From Saccharofermentans sp. (GTDB lineage Bacteria; Bacillota_A; Clostridia; Saccharofermentanales; Saccharofermentanaceae), in the NCBI GenBank assembly GCA_024692105.1, contig JAILMZ010000008.1, forward strand, positions 1 through 64,000: 64,000 nt of DNA. Reading direction: 5' to 3'. This document shows positions 17,438 to 27,655 of this stretch, one piece after another; position 1 is the stretch's first letter; each line of letters starts with the position of its first letter. The notes below the pieces were generated by a model. The model made no database searches. It saw only the letters and a list, made by a program, of their open reading frames with translations, and was not told where the DNA came from. A program made the translations under genes and the position numbers.

Positions 17438-19248
17438 TGTTTCAAAGCACCCTGCTTAAGCGAACAATGGCCTTGGTGTTGTGGGCGCTTCTTGCATCCG
17501 CCCTTCTTGCTACGATTGCATTCGTAGTAGCCGGCAGGCGTGCCACGATCAACATGGAAGTCAAGAACGCCGTCAATCAGGACGAAGTCTATCTGAGCTT
17601 ATTTGCTCAATCAGAAGGGTTCTTCGATAATGACGAATACAGGATGTTCTTCTTCAGCACGACTCATGCATCCGAGCATGATTACTACCTGGTGTCATAT
17701 GACATGTCCACGATCTATGACTATACTCCCGAAGATTACCGTAATCTGAACGATTCCCAGACTTTGGAAGCACTGTCATATATCAAATCCAATAATTTCA
17801 CTTATCTTGATGACGGTCTGTCTTATCTCATCGTCAATGAATACAGTTTTGATAACCAGCTTCTCATTATCAAGCAACCTGTAGAATACGACGGAACGGT
17901 CTGCTATCTTATCTCGTTCAGCGACCTGGATTCTTACGGCGGACTCGTCGTCGAATACCTCAACATACTCCTTCTCTCGACTCTCATCGCTGCTTTTGCG
18001 ATGATGATCCCCGCATTCATCCTGGTAAGAAGGATCGTCCTTCCTATCCAGCAGATCAACGAAGTCGCCATGGAATACGGTAAAGGCAACTTCAACGTCA
18101 GAGCCGAAGAGTATCACAAAGGTGAGGTCGGAGAACTCGGTACTTCGTTCAACTTCCTTGCAGATAAACTGTCCAAGTCCATCAGCGACCTCACAGCCGA
18201 GAAGAACCAGCTCCAGGAGATCTTCGACGCCATCTCCGACGGTATCGTAGTTGTAGACGAGAAAGCGGTCCCTGTCACTACAAACAAAGCTATTACCAGC
18301 CTTTTCGAGAGAGCAGACAAGAACAACATGTTCACCGAGCGCCTGCAGCTCATTCCTTTCGATGAGGTATGGCAGGATTTTGAGGAATGTATTGCTACCG
18401 GCGAGAAGAAATCCAGGACTCTTGAAGCCCGCGATTACGCATACCAGACTACCATCATCCCGAAGTACAGTTCCGAGGACATGACCAAGATCATCGGTGC
18501 CACGGGATTCTTCAGAGATATCTTCGAAGAACAGAAGAACGAGCGTTTCCGTCAGGATTACGTTGCAAACATCTCACACGAGCTCCGTACCCCCCTGCAG
18601 ACACTCAGAGGTCTCATCGAGCCTCTGCAGGACGGCATGGTAAAGACCAACGAAGACAGACAAAGATACTACGGCATCATCCTCGACGAGACGATGAGAT
18701 TGTCAAGACTGATCGACGACATGCTTGAGCTGTCCAAGCTTCAGTCCAGGACCCTCGCCTTCAAGACTTATCCGTTTGACCTCAACAAGCTTCTCAGCAG
18801 CGTTGAAGTAAGGTTTAAGCCCATAATGAAGGAAGCCGGCATCAAGTTCTCTGTCCAGTTCAATACGGGCAAGCTCCCTACGGTTACGGGCAACCCAGAC
18901 CGTGTTGAGCAGATCCTGGTCATCCTTCTCGATAATGCCAAGAAATACACGCCTTCAGGCAAATCCATAACAATCAGTTCTGACTATATCGAAGCGGAGA
19001 AAAAGGTCTATATCTCCGTTGCCGATACCGGCCAGGGCATCCACGAATATGACATAGACCATATCTTCGACAGATTCTTCAAGGCAGACAGAGCCAGAGG
19101 CAAGAAGGGCTCCGGTCTTGGTCTGTCTATCGCAAAAGAGCTTCTCACATACATGGGCGAGACCATCAAGGTATCCAGTAAGTACGAGGAAGGTTCCACC
19201 TTCACATTTACTTTGAGCAAGGCCGAGGCCGCAGATGTCTGGGAGTGA
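17437..19248 (+). CDS. Sensor histidine kinase with extracellular domain, HAMP and PAS
   Basis: A 603-residue kinase. Transmembrane segments at about residues 10-30 and 175-198 bracket a ~140-residue extracellular sensor region. A HAMP domain follows (VRRIVLPIQQIN), then a coiled coil and PAS domain (IFDAISDGIVVVDE, ~250-360). HisKA holds the phospho-acceptor His381 in NISHELRTPL, and the ATPase domain has the N box (LLDNAKKYT), DTGQGI and GSGLGLSIAK. The architecture is that of PhoR/WalK-type sensors. It partners the response regulator immediately upstream. Its stop overlaps the RluB gene by 14 bases. Confidence 0.96.
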   Translation: MFQSTLLKRTMALVLWALLASALLATIAFVVAGRRATINMEVKNAVNQDEVYLSLFAQSEGFFDNDEYRMFFFSTTHASEHDYYLVSYDMSTIYDYTPEDYRNLNDSQTLEALSYIKSNNFTYLDDGLSYLIVNEYSFDNQLLIIKQPVEYDGTVCYLISFSDLDSYGGLVVEYLNILLLSTLIAAFAMMIPAFILVRRIVLPIQQINEVAMEYGKGNFNVRAEEYHKGEVGELGTSFNFLADKLSKSISDLTAEKNQLQEIFDAISDGIVVVDEKAVPVTTNKAITSLFERADKNNMFTERLQLIPFDEVWQDFEECIATGEKKSRTLEARDYAYQTTIIPKYSSEDMTKIIGATGFFRDIFEEQKNERFRQDYVANISHELRTPLQTLRGLIEPLQDGMVKTNEDRQRYYGIILDETMRLSRLIDDMLELSKLQSRTLAFKTYPFDLNKLLSSVEVRFKPIMKEAGIKFSVQFNTGKLPTVTGNPDRVEQILVILLDNAKKYTPSGKSITISSDYIEAEKKVYISVADTGQGIHEYDIDHIFDRFFKADRARGKKGSGLGLSIAKELLTYMGETIKVSSKYEEGSTFTFTLSKAEAADVWE

Positions 19249-19942
19249 CACATCCAGGATCAATAAGTACATCGCATCTTCAGGACTCTGCTCAAGGCGT
19301 GAGGCCGACAAGCTCATTGAAGAGGGCCGCGTTACGGTTAACGGCATCGTAGCCGAATCCGGAATGCAGGTATCGGACGAAGATACCGTATTGGTCGACG
19401 GCAAGAACATCATTCCTGAAGATAAGTCCATATATATTGCATTCAATAAACCACTCGGCGTTACCTGTACCACAGACAGCCGTGATCCTTCCAACATCAT
19501 TGATTATATCGGTTATTCGGAAAGGATCTTCCCGATAGGAAGGCTCGATAAGAATTCAACGGGACTCATACTTCTTACCAATGACGGTTCTATCGTAAAC
19601 ACGCTCCTGCGTGCCGAGAACAATCACGAGAAAGAGTATCAGGTAACACTCGACAGACCTTATAACGATAAGTTCATAAAAGAAATGGAATCAGGTGTTC
19701 CGGTCCTGGGACAGATGACTCTTCCCTGCAAGATCACACGCGTTTCGTCCAGAGTCTTTAAGATAATCCTTCATCAGGGCCTTAACCGTCAGATAAGGCG
19801 CATGTGCGAATACGAAGGCTATAAGGTAGTCAAACTCAGACGAATAAGGTTCATGAACATCAATCTCGGAACTCTTGGCACAGGCCAGTGGCGCTATCTT
19901 ACCGCCAAAGAGATAAACGAACTGAAGAACCCGTCAAAATAA
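19235..19942 (+). CDS. rluB: RluB/RsuA-family rRNA pseudouridine synthase
   Basis: A 235-residue enzyme with an N-terminal S4 RNA-binding domain (INKYIASSGLCSRREAD, LIEEGRVTVNG) and a catalytic domain with the Asp motif GRLDKNSTGLILLTNDG, then the conserved GLNRQIRRM. Members convert a uridine of 23S or 16S rRNA to pseudouridine. The symbol is a family-level guess; it could be a RluF/RsuA relative. It begins inside the histidine kinase gene (14-base overlap) and is followed by a bidirectional terminator. Confidence 0.88.
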   Translation: MSGSDTSRINKYIASSGLCSRREADKLIEEGRVTVNGIVAESGMQVSDEDTVLVDGKNIIPEDKSIYIAFNKPLGVTCTTDSRDPSNIIDYIGYSERIFPIGRLDKNSTGLILLTNDGSIVNTLLRAENNHEKEYQVTLDRPYNDKFIKEMESGVPVLGQMTLPCKITRVSSRVFKIILHQGLNRQIRRMCEYEGYKVVKLRRIRFMNINLGTLGTGQWRYLTAKEINELKNPSK

Positions 19943-19980
19943 AAGGATTGCCCCATATTGAGACAATCCTTTATTATTTG
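19942..19980. terminator. Bidirectional rho-independent terminator
   Basis: A 9-bp stem AAAGGATTG (19942-19950) pairs with CAATCCTTT (19964-19972) around a 13-base loop. T-rich tracts follow on both strands. It ends both the plus-strand rluB unit and the minus-strand clpX-valS unit, which converge here. Confidence 0.8.
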
Positions 19981-19997
19981 AATCTTTATAGTAAGAC

Positions 19998-20732
19998 TTA
20001 CTCTTCCGGCTTCTCTTCTTCAGCCTTCTCTTCCGTTGCGGGCTCAGCAGCAGGTTCAGCAGACTTAGCTCCTGACTTACCCTCAGCCTTCGCCTCTTCG
20101 ATTATCTTGTCGATATCATCGTCATCGACATTATCATCGTACTCGTCATTGTCCTTCTCATAGTAGAACTTGACCTTGTCCTTGCTGTTCCTTGCACCGT
20201 AAGCATCAGCGATCGCATAGCAGTCATCTCTGAGCTTCTTGAAGTCTTCAACAGACTCGAGATCTGTTGCTGAAGTCTGATAGCATGCATCCTGGAAAAC
20301 GTCATCAAGGATGAGGTACTCGTTTCCGCCCTTATTGAAGTTCTTATCGATAAGAGCCTGCGCCTCATCAGGCTTTCCTTCTCTTCCGTCAAAGTTCTCG
20401 AAAGGAATGCTGATGGTGCTGTAACGGTAACGGAGGACAACAGCCTTCTCGTTGTAGTCGACAGCTACTCGGTACTTGGCAACCAGGAATGTCTGGCAGA
20501 ATACCAGTATCGAAACGATAATGCCAACGGCACAAACACCGCCCAAAAGCATCAGGGTATAATTACCGTTAGCCAAGAGGAAGCAAGCAGCTGTTCCTGC
20601 AGCAAGGGCTACGAAAAGAATAGCAGATACGATCCTGTTCCTGTTGATCTTCTTAGCGCTACCGGGATAGCAGTGAACGCCTTCCTGCGGCAATTTTGCA
20701 ATCTTAGCTGCATCGCCAAATTCTGTTTCCAT
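19998..20732 (-). CDS. Membrane protein of unknown function with acidic C-terminal tail
   Basis: A 244-residue protein with two adjacent transmembrane helices (about residues 34-54 and 58-84), a soluble β/α region of ~100 residues (YRVAVDYNEKAVVLRYRY, then helices), and a highly acidic, low-complexity end rich in Asp, Glu and Ala. It is unlike any family I can name. It is 13 bases downstream of valS and probably co-transcribed, and is followed by the bidirectional terminator. The tail resembles the Ala/Glu-rich end of the IspH-RpsA fusion in this window. Confidence 0.75.
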   Translation of the reverse strand: METEFGDAAKIAKLPQEGVHCYPGSAKKINRNRIVSAILFVALAAGTAACFLLANGNYTLMLLGGVCAVGIIVSILVFCQTFLVAKYRVAVDYNEKAVVLRYRYSTISIPFENFDGREGKPDEAQALIDKNFNKGGNEYLILDDVFQDACYQTSATDLESVEDFKKLRDDCYAIADAYGARNSKDKVKFYYEKDNDEYDDNVDDDDIDKIIEEAKAEGKSGAKSAEPAAEPATEEKAEEEKPEE

Positions 20733-20745
20733 AATTGTTCCTCCG

Positions 20746-23400
20746 TTATTTCTTAAGCATCGCTATTCTTGACACGATGTTATTATACATTTCTTCGTAG
20801 TTCTTCTGCTTGTCTTTCTCTGCATTAACTACCTTCTCGGGAGCTCTCGAAACGAACTCGGTGTTTGCAAGCTTAGCCTTAACACGCTCGATCTCGCCTG
20901 CAAGTCTCTCCTTCTCCTTATCGAGACGCTCAAGTTCTTTATCGATATCGATAAGGTCTTCAAGAGGCAGATAGATCTCACCGCCCTTAAACATTGCAGC
21001 TACGGCTGTAGCAGGAATGCCTTCCTTATCCTTTCTGGTCTCAAGTCCGCTTACGGAAGCAAGACGGGCAAGGAAACCTTCACCGTTTACGAACATCTCA
21101 GCAGTCTTATCTTCGGGAGTTACAACGATGATGTGCGCCTTTCTGGAGGGAGCAACATCCATCTCCTTACGGACAGCTCTGATTCCTCTTATAGCATCCA
21201 TAAGAGTCTCCATCATCTCGGCTTCCTCGGCATATGAAGGAATATCATCCGCACAAGGCCAGTCGGAGATCATGATGGAATCAGCCTTACCGCCGATCTC
21301 GAGATTCTGGTAAACCTCTTCAGTAACGAACGGCATGAAAGGATGCAGGAGCTGCATCGATACACCGAGAACATAGTTGAGCAGATACTGTGCTTCAAGC
21401 CTTGTATCGCACTCCTTGTCAAAGAGTCTGCTCTTTGATGTCTCGATGTACCAGTCACAGAAGTTATCCCAGATGAAGTCCACGATCTTTGAAAGAGCAA
21501 CACCGAAGTCGTAGTTATCGATATTCTGCGTAGCCTCTGCCGTAACTTCGTGGAGCTTTGTAAGGATCCACTTGTCTTCAAGCGTGAACTTGTCGGAATC
21601 AACAGCGGAGAAATCGATATCATCTTCAAGGTTCATGATAACGAATCTCATCGCGTTCCAGATCTTGTTGGACAGGTTTCTGCCCATCGTGATCTTATCC
21701 TCCTGGAATCTCTGGTCATTGCCGGGAGCATTACCTGTAACGAGTGCGAATCTCAGTGAGTCAGCACCTGACTGGTCGATGATCTCGAGCGGATCGATGC
21801 CGTTACCGAGTGACTTAGACATCTTTCTGCCCTGGGAGTCTCTTACGAGTCCGTGGATAAGAACGTCTCTGAAAGGTTCTTCATCCATGTGTGCCATACC
21901 GGCAACGATCATTCTGGAAACCCAGAAAGTAATGATGTCATAACCTGTTACAAGTGTATCCGTAGGATAGAAACGCTTGAGATCTGCCGTATCTTCAGGC
22001 CAGCCGAGAGTTGAGAACGGCCAGAGAGCAGATGAGAACCATGTATCAAGCGTATCGGGATCCTGGCGCATAGGCTTGCCGCACTTGGGGCAAACTGCAG
22101 TCTCATCCTTGGTAACTACGATCTCACCGCAGTCATCACAATAGAAAGCAGGGATCCTGTGGCCCCACCAGAGCTGTCTGGAGATACACCAGTCTCTGAT
22201 ATCATCCATCCAGTTGAAGTAGTTCTTCTCGAACCTCTGGGGTACGAATCTGGTCTTACCTGTCTTAACTGCTTCGATGGCGGGCTTTGCAAGCTCTTCC
22301 ATCTTAACGAACCACTGAAGTGATACACGTGGCTCGATTGTAGTGCCGCAACGATAGCATGTACCGACGTTGTGGTTGTAGTCTTCTGTCTTAATGAGGA
22401 ATCCGCCCTCTTCAAGATCCTTAACGATTGCTTCCCTTGCCTCGTATCTGTCCATACCGGCGTATTTCGGGTAGTCCTCTGTGATCTTCGCATCCTCTGT
22501 AAGGACCGTGATGACCTCAAGACCGTGGCGCAGTCCTACCTCAAAGTCGTTAGGGTCATGTGCAGGTGTGATCTTAACTACACCCGTACCAAATTCGATA
22601 TCAACGTAATCATCAGCGACTACGGGGATCTTTCTTCCTACGAGAGGCAGGATGAGCATCTTGCCGATGATATCCTTATATCTCTCATCCTTGGGGTTAA
22701 CCGCAACAGCAGTATCGCCGAGGAGTGTCTCAGGTCTTGTTGTGGCAAGCTCGACATATCCGCTTCCGTCTTCGAGAGGGTAACGAAGATGCCAGAAATG
22801 ACCTGCCTGGTCCTCATATTCAACCTCAGCATTGGAGATCGATGTAAGGCAGTGAGGACACCAGTTAATGATACGCTCACCTCTGTAGATAAGACCCTGG
22901 TTATAGTACTTTACAAACACTTCCTTAACAGCATCGGAGCATCCCTCATCCATAGTGAAGCGCTCTCTTGACCAGTCGCATGAAGAACCCATCTTCTTGA
23001 GCTGCTCGACGATACGTCCTCCGTACTGTTCTTTCCAGTCCCATGCTCTCTCAAGGAACTTCTCTCTGCCGATATCTTCCTTGAAGATGCCTTCTTTACG
23101 CATCTCCGCAACGATCCTTGCTTCAGTCGCAATTGATGCGTGGTCGGTACCGGGAAGCCAGAGTGCTGCGTAACCAGCCATTCTCTTATATCTCGTCAGG
23201 ATGTCCTGAAGAGTGTTATCAAGAGCATGACCCATGTGGAGCTGTCCGGTGATATTCGGCGGAGGCATTACAATGGAAAAAGGTGTCTTTGTCTCATCGT
23301 CAGAGGGCTTAAAATAACCTTTCTCTAACCATCCGTTGTACAATCTCGGTTCAGCCTCATTAGGGTTGAAGGTCTTGGAGATGTTGTCGATCTTTGCCAT
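20746..23400 (-). CDS. valS: Valyl-tRNA synthetase
   Basis: An 884-residue class I synthetase that charges tRNA-Val. The HIGH-type motif PPNITGQLHMGHAL (near residue 50), the editing-domain ATTRPETLLGD, KMSKSLGNGIDP, and the C-terminal coiled-coil arm (KELERLDKEKERL...) are all present and length is normal. It begins 24 bases after the ROK kinase gene and shares its transcript, so no separate T-box leader fits upstream. The small acidic membrane protein follows. Confidence 0.98.
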   Translation of the reverse strand: MAKIDNISKTFNPNEAEPRLYNGWLEKGYFKPSDDETKTPFSIVMPPPNITGQLHMGHALDNTLQDILTRYKRMAGYAALWLPGTDHASIATEARIVAEMRKEGIFKEDIGREKFLERAWDWKEQYGGRIVEQLKKMGSSCDWSRERFTMDEGCSDAVKEVFVKYYNQGLIYRGERIINWCPHCLTSISNAEVEYEDQAGHFWHLRYPLEDGSGYVELATTRPETLLGDTAVAVNPKDERYKDIIGKMLILPLVGRKIPVVADDYVDIEFGTGVVKITPAHDPNDFEVGLRHGLEVITVLTEDAKITEDYPKYAGMDRYEAREAIVKDLEEGGFLIKTEDYNHNVGTCYRCGTTIEPRVSLQWFVKMEELAKPAIEAVKTGKTRFVPQRFEKNYFNWMDDIRDWCISRQLWWGHRIPAFYCDDCGEIVVTKDETAVCPKCGKPMRQDPDTLDTWFSSALWPFSTLGWPEDTADLKRFYPTDTLVTGYDIITFWVSRMIVAGMAHMDEEPFRDVLIHGLVRDSQGRKMSKSLGNGIDPLEIIDQSGADSLRFALVTGNAPGNDQRFQEDKITMGRNLSNKIWNAMRFVIMNLEDDIDFSAVDSDKFTLEDKWILTKLHEVTAEATQNIDNYDFGVALSKIVDFIWDNFCDWYIETSKSRLFDKECDTRLEAQYLLNYVLGVSMQLLHPFMPFVTEEVYQNLEIGGKADSIMISDWPCADDIPSYAEEAEMMETLMDAIRGIRAVRKEMDVAPSRKAHIIVVTPEDKTAEMFVNGEGFLARLASVSGLETRKDKEGIPATAVAAMFKGGEIYLPLEDLIDIDKELERLDKEKERLAGEIERVKAKLANTEFVSRAPEKVVNAEKDKQKNYEEMYNNIVSRIAMLKK

Positions 23401-23424
23401 GTTAAGGATTGTCCTTCTTTCGTT

Positions 23425-24381
23425 TTACTTCTTTATCATCGAGAGGGCACCATAGAGGATGGAATCATCACCCAGTGCAGCCTTCTTGAATTCAACTGTC
23501 TCTCTAATAGAGGGCATGCAGTACTTGTCGACTTCAGCCGTAATCTTCTCTAAGAAAAGATCGCCTACTGCTTCTATGACACCGCCGCCGTATACGACGA
23601 TATCGGGGCTGAATGTATTAACGAGGTTACCCGAAGCGATAGCAAGGTAGTGGCATGCTCTGTCAACTGCTTCGACAGCTACCGGATCGCCTGCCTCAAG
23701 TGCCTGCTTGAGGATCTTGGACTTGAATACCCCGCCCTTTACGGAATCAGCCATCATGCTGTCTCTTCCTCTGGATACCTGCTGTCTTATATATGAGCTC
23801 ATACCCTGCTTACTTGAGAATGCCTCGAGGCAACCGCGCTGTCCGCAGTTACAAAGAGGGCCCTCGGGATCAAGGATCATGTGGCCGTATTCAGCTGCTT
23901 TAAACTCATTTCCGGTAAAGAGCTTACCGTCGAGGATCAGGCCGCCGCCCATACCTGTACCGACAAAGAGTCCTACAACATTCTTGTAGCCCTTTGCAGC
24001 ACCATACTTATATTCGCCGAGAACACCGACGTTAACGTCATTACCGATATAGAACTTGGCACCGAATTCCTTCTCGATGGGTTTTCTGATGTCATAGTTC
24101 CTCCAGGGAAGGTTTGGCGAGAAGAGGACAATTCCTGTCTCCTGGTTGATGACACCGGGAGCACCTGCAGCAATGGCATTGATCTGAGACTTCTTGATGC
24201 CTGACTTCTCGATCAGTTCTTTTACGACACTGATGATGACTTCCTCTACATTGGAAGACGTATCACCGCCCGCCTTTGTCTTCTTCTTCAGTCTGTAGAC
24301 TATCTCTTTGTTGCTGTCAAAGATTACACCAAGGATCTTTGTACCACCGATATCGAGACAGATGTTATAAGACTCAGCCAT
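23425..24381 (-). CDS. ROK-family glucokinase
   Basis: A 318-residue sugar kinase. The ATP-binding DIGGTKILGVI is near the start, catalytic Asp115 is in IGNDVNVG, GTGMGGGLI follows, and the ROK zinc site is His167 with Cys177, Cys179 and Cys184 (CNCGQRGC). These features fit Gram-positive glucokinases that make glucose 6-phosphate; other hexoses or N-acetyl sugars are possible. There is no helix-turn-helix, so it is not a ROK repressor. It lies between clpX and valS in one likely operon. Confidence 0.92.
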   Translation of the reverse strand: MAESYNICLDIGGTKILGVIFDSNKEIVYRLKKKTKAGGDTSSNVEEVIISVVKELIEKSGIKKSQINAIAAGAPGVINQETGIVLFSPNLPWRNYDIRKPIEKEFGAKFYIGNDVNVGVLGEYKYGAAKGYKNVVGLFVGTGMGGGLILDGKLFTGNEFKAAEYGHMILDPEGPLCNCGQRGCLEAFSSKQGMSSYIRQQVSRGRDSMMADSVKGGVFKSKILKQALEAGDPVAVEAVDRACHYLAIASGNLVNTFSPDIVVYGGGVIEAVGDLFLEKITAEVDKYCMPSIRETVEFKKAALGDDSILYGALSMIKK

Positions 24382-24416
24382 TGTTATTCCTCCTTCTGCT
24401 TAATGGGTATTATTGA

Positions 24417-25763
24417 TCAGCCTGCAGTCTCACCAAGACCGGCAGCGAAATCAGATCCGTTGCGATCGGAATTGTTGTCGCTGGAACCGTTCTTATAAAT
24501 GATAACGGGCTGTTTTCCTTCAGTTATGCACTCTTTCTTGATGATGCATTCCTTAACGTCCTTCTCGGAAGGAACATCGAACATTACATTACGCATAGTC
24601 TCTTCGATGATCGCACGAAGACCTCTTGCGCCCGTGTTCTGCTCAATTGCCTTCTCAGCGATAGCCTTTACAGCCTCGTCCTCGAAAACAAGATCGACAT
24701 CATCCATCTTGAGCATCTTCTTGTACTGCTTGATGATGGCGTTCTTAGGTTCCGTGAGGACTCTGACAAGAGCTTCGGCATCGAGCTTATCGAGAGCAAC
24801 GGTAACCGGGACTCTTCCGATGAACTCGGGGATCATACCGAACTTCATGAGATCGTCGGGTTTTGCATCATGGTAGTACTTGCCGCTGAAGATCTCCTTC
24901 TTGGGAGCTACATCGGCACCAAAGCCGAACTGCTTCTTATCGATCCTGCTTGCAATGATCTCATCGAGACCGTCGAAAGCACCGCCGCAGATAAACAGGA
25001 TGTTAGTCGTATCGATCTTGATGCACTCTTCGTTCGGATGCTTTCTTCCGCCCTTGGGAGGAACATTGGCAATCGTGCTCTCCAAGATCTTGAGGAGTGC
25101 CTGCTGTACGCCCTCACCACTGACGTCTCTTGTAATCGATACGTTCTCGGTCTTCTTTGCAATCTTGTCGATCTCGTCGATATAGACGATTCCGAGCTGT
25201 GCGCGCTCGATATCGTAATCAGCTGCAATTATGAGTTTGAGAAGGATATTCTCGACATCTTCGCCGACATATCCTGCCTGAGTAAGGCTCGTAGCGTCAG
25301 CAACGGTAAAAGGAACATTGAGAGTCCTTGCAAGTGTCTGAGCGAGAAGAGTCTTACCTGAACCTGTAGGTCCGAGAAGAAGGATATTACTCTTCTGGAT
25401 CTCGGTATCATCGGAAGGCACATCCGAGAAGACCCTCTTATAGTGATTGTAGACTGCAACGGACAGAGCGATCTTTGCTTCGTCCTGACCGATTACATAC
25501 TGATCGAGAGTCTCTTTGATCTGATGCGGCGTAACAAGCTTCTTAGGCTTGATGGTACGCATCTTACGCTTCTTGCTGACCTTCTCTTCTTCTGCAACGA
25601 TGCCGTATGCGGTACGGATACAATCGATGCAGATGTAGCAATTAACACCCGAGAAGAGTCTAGGGACTTCATACTCGGACTTACCGCAGAAAGAGCAGCT
25701 TAAGATCTCTCTGGAATCTCCGCCGCCATAATTGCCGTTCTTCGAATTAGCCATCTTTCCCAT
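24417..25763 (-). CDS. clpX: ATP-dependent Clp protease ATP-binding subunit ClpX
   Basis: A 448-residue AAA+ unfoldase. The N-terminal zinc-binding domain has CSFCGK...CYICIDC (four Cys), the Walker A is GPTGSGKT, the Walker B is VYIDEIDKI, and the pore and sensor motifs ([16 protein letters not shown]) follow. Partner peptidase ClpP and trigger factor, usually adjacent, are absent from this window. I chose ATG 25763 with AAGGA just upstream; a TTG six codons earlier and an ATG three codons later are alternatives. Two candidate promoters lie in the 90-base upstream gap. Confidence 0.96.
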   Translation of the reverse strand: MGKMANSKNGNYGGGDSREILSCSFCGKSEYEVPRLFSGVNCYICIDCIRTAYGIVAEEEKVSKKRKMRTIKPKKLVTPHQIKETLDQYVIGQDEAKIALSVAVYNHYKRVFSDVPSDDTEIQKSNILLLGPTGSGKTLLAQTLARTLNVPFTVADATSLTQAGYVGEDVENILLKLIIAADYDIERAQLGIVYIDEIDKIAKKTENVSITRDVSGEGVQQALLKILESTIANVPPKGGRKHPNEECIKIDTTNILFICGGAFDGLDEIIASRIDKKQFGFGADVAPKKEIFSGKYYHDAKPDDLMKFGMIPEFIGRVPVTVALDKLDAEALVRVLTEPKNAIIKQYKKMLKMDDVDLVFEDEAVKAIAEKAIEQNTGARGLRAIIEETMRNVMFDVPSEKDVKECIIKKECITEGKQPVIIYKNGSSDNNSDRNGSDFAAGLGETAG

Positions 25764-25802
25764 CCTATCCTTGTAATTCAAAATTGATCCGCGTAAACGC
25801 AG

Positions 25803-25831
25803 ATAATATATTTTAGCATTAAAACGCGCAA
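25803..25831 (-). promoter_or_regulatory. Proximal clpX promoter candidate
   Basis: TTGCGC (25826-25831) and TATTAT (25803-25808) lie 17 bases apart on the minus strand, about 40 bases upstream of clpX. A small GC palindrome (CTGCGTTTACGCGG) sits between the -10 box and the start codon and could be an operator or hairpin. Confidence 0.45.
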
Positions 25832-25833
25832 AT

Positions 25834-25863
25834 ATTATATAAATTATTATAGTGGGATTACAA
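25834..25863 (-). promoter_or_regulatory. Distal clpX promoter candidate
   Basis: TTGTAA (25858-25863) and a perfect TATAAT (25834-25839) are 18 bases apart on the minus strand, directly upstream of the proximal candidate. The two arranged in tandem would allow separate control of clpX. Confidence 0.5.
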
Positions 25864-25873
25864 GCAGGTGAAA

Positions 25874-26326
25874 TTAAAAAGATAATTCGTCAGAATCGAG
25901 GATAATGGTAAAAGGTCCGTCGTTTACAAGGGAAACCTTCATATCAGCTCCGAATTCGCCTGTTCCGACCTTATCATTCCTCTTGCGGCACTCTTCAACA
26001 ATATAATCGTACAGTTCAGATGCCCTGTCCGGCTTGCATGCACGTGAGAATCCCGGTCTGTTGCCAGACTTAACGTCAGCATAGAGAGTAAACTGTGATA
26101 CAAGGAGCAGTCCTCCGTCGACCTGCTCGAGATTAAGGTTTGTCTTGCCATTCTCGTCTTCGAAGACTCTCAGCCTGAACATCTTATCTATCATCTTGTC
26201 GGCAATCTGTTCAGTATCTGTCTGGGCAATACCAATCAAAACGACGAAACCGCGGCCTACCGAACCTATTACTTCCCCGTCAATACTGACGTTTCCCTCA
26301 GTTACATTCTGGATTACGAATCTCAA
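25874..26326 (-). CDS. dtd: D-aminoacyl-tRNA deacylase
   Basis: A 150-residue enzyme that hydrolyses D-amino acids (and glycine) from mischarged tRNA. The two family signatures are present: [12 protein letters not shown] and the Gly-cisPro motif NDGPFT near the C-terminus. Length matches the family. It starts three bases after the rarA stop and so is part of the glyA-rarA-dtd unit. Confidence 0.96.
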   Translation of the reverse strand: MRFVIQNVTEGNVSIDGEVIGSVGRGFVVLIGIAQTDTEQIADKMIDKMFRLRVFEDENGKTNLNLEQVDGGLLLVSQFTLYADVKSGNRPGFSRACKPDRASELYDYIVEECRKRNDKVGTGEFGADMKVSLVNDGPFTIILDSDELSF

Positions 26327-26329
26327 GGA

Positions 26330-27646
26330 TCATTCCTCCTGCTCAGTCATCTTGCGGACATATTCGAGGTACTCGGCGATACGTTTCTCGTAACCGATAT
26401 CAGTCGGATCATAGTACTTGCGGCCAAGTGTTTTGTCAGTCATATATTGCTGCCTGGTTATGTGTCCCGGGAAGTCATGCGGATACTTGTATCCGACGCT
26501 GTAACCAAGGTCTTCCATGCCGCCGGCAGGCGCATTTCGAAGATGCATGGGAACGACGCCGGTGTCTGTGTTCTCGACATCGGACAGGGCCTTGTCTATA
26601 GCAAGATATGCAGCATTGGATTTGGGCGAAGTTGCGACAGTTATGCATGCCTCAGCAAGAGGGATCCTGGCCTCCGGCATGCCTACGGCACGTGCGCATT
26701 CATATGCGGAAACGGCTATAAGGAGTGCATTCGGATTGGCAAGACCGACGTCTTCCGCAGCACAGATCATTATCCTTCTTGCGAGGAATTCTATATCCTC
26801 TCCTGCCTTTAAAGCTCGTGCGAGATAGAGGATCGCAGCATCGGGATCAGAGCCCCTCATGGACTTGATCATCGCACTGATGTTGTCATAGTGATACTCT
26901 CCGTCCTTGTCGAAAAGGACAGTGCGGTTCTGCATGCACTCCTTCATGACGTCATCATTGATCACGACAGAGCCGTCCGATCCTGGAGGTGTTGTTATGC
27001 AGGCAAGTTCAAGCGCAGTAAGAGCTGCTCTTGCGTCGCCGTTACAGGTCTCGGCGATCTTTGTGAGGACTGCATCCTCACACCTGATATCCATGTCACC
27101 ATAGCCGCGTTCTTTGTTATCAAGCGCATTTCTCAATATCTTAACGATATCTGGAGTCTCAAGCGGTTTGAGCTGAAGCACTGTCGAACGCGACACGAGA
27201 GCCTTGTTGACCTCGAAGAAAGGATTCTCCGTAGTAGCACCTATCAACACCACTGTTCCGTCTTCTACGAAAGGAAGTAGCGCATCCTGCTGGAGCTTAT
27301 TAAACCGGTGGATCTCGTCGATAAAGAGAACCGTCTTCTTTCCTTCGGAAATGATAGGGTTCTTCGCGTCCTCAGTAACGCGTTTTATGTCTGCAACGCC
27401 TGAGGTTACTGCGTTGAGTTTAACGAACTTAGATGAAGTGGTATTGGCGATAACGCGTGCGAGAGCAGTCTTTCCTACACCGGGCGGACCAAAAAGAATG
27501 ATTGAGGACAGACGGTCTGCCTCAATCATTCTTCTAAGCATTTTTCCTTCGCCCAGGATATGTTCCTGCCCTGCATATTCAGCAAGGGTCTGAGGTGACA
27601 TCCTGAAAGCCAACGGCTCGTTTTTGTCTTCGCCTATACCGGACAA
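26330..27646 (-). CDS. rarA: Replication-associated recombination protein A (RarA/MgsA)
   Basis: A 438-residue AAA+ ATPase related to clamp loaders that acts at stalled replication forks. Walker A GPPGVGKT, Walker B VLFIDEIHRF, sensor region GATTENP, and the C-terminal tetramerisation domain (ARRIMICAAEDVGLANP) all match. The start is a TTG at 27646 with AAGGAG five bases upstream, which decides the start. It is nine bases downstream of glyA. Confidence 0.96.
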   Translation of the reverse strand: MSGIGEDKNEPLAFRMSPQTLAEYAGQEHILGEGKMLRRMIEADRLSSIILFGPPGVGKTALARVIANTTSSKFVKLNAVTSGVADIKRVTEDAKNPIISEGKKTVLFIDEIHRFNKLQQDALLPFVEDGTVVLIGATTENPFFEVNKALVSRSTVLQLKPLETPDIVKILRNALDNKERGYGDMDIRCEDAVLTKIAETCNGDARAALTALELACITTPPGSDGSVVINDDVMKECMQNRTVLFDKDGEYHYDNISAMIKSMRGSDPDAAILYLARALKAGEDIEFLARRIMICAAEDVGLANPNALLIAVSAYECARAVGMPEARIPLAEACITVATSPKSNAAYLAIDKALSDVENTDTGVVPMHLRNAPAGGMEDLGYSVGYKYPHDFPGHITRQQYMTDKTLGRKYYDPTDIGYEKRIAEYLEYVRKMTEQEE

Positions 27647-27655
27647 GAGAACTCC

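Noticed and set aside
23401..23424. T-box or riboswitch upstream of valS
   Set aside because: The gap to the ROK gene is only 24 bases; too short for any known leader RNA.
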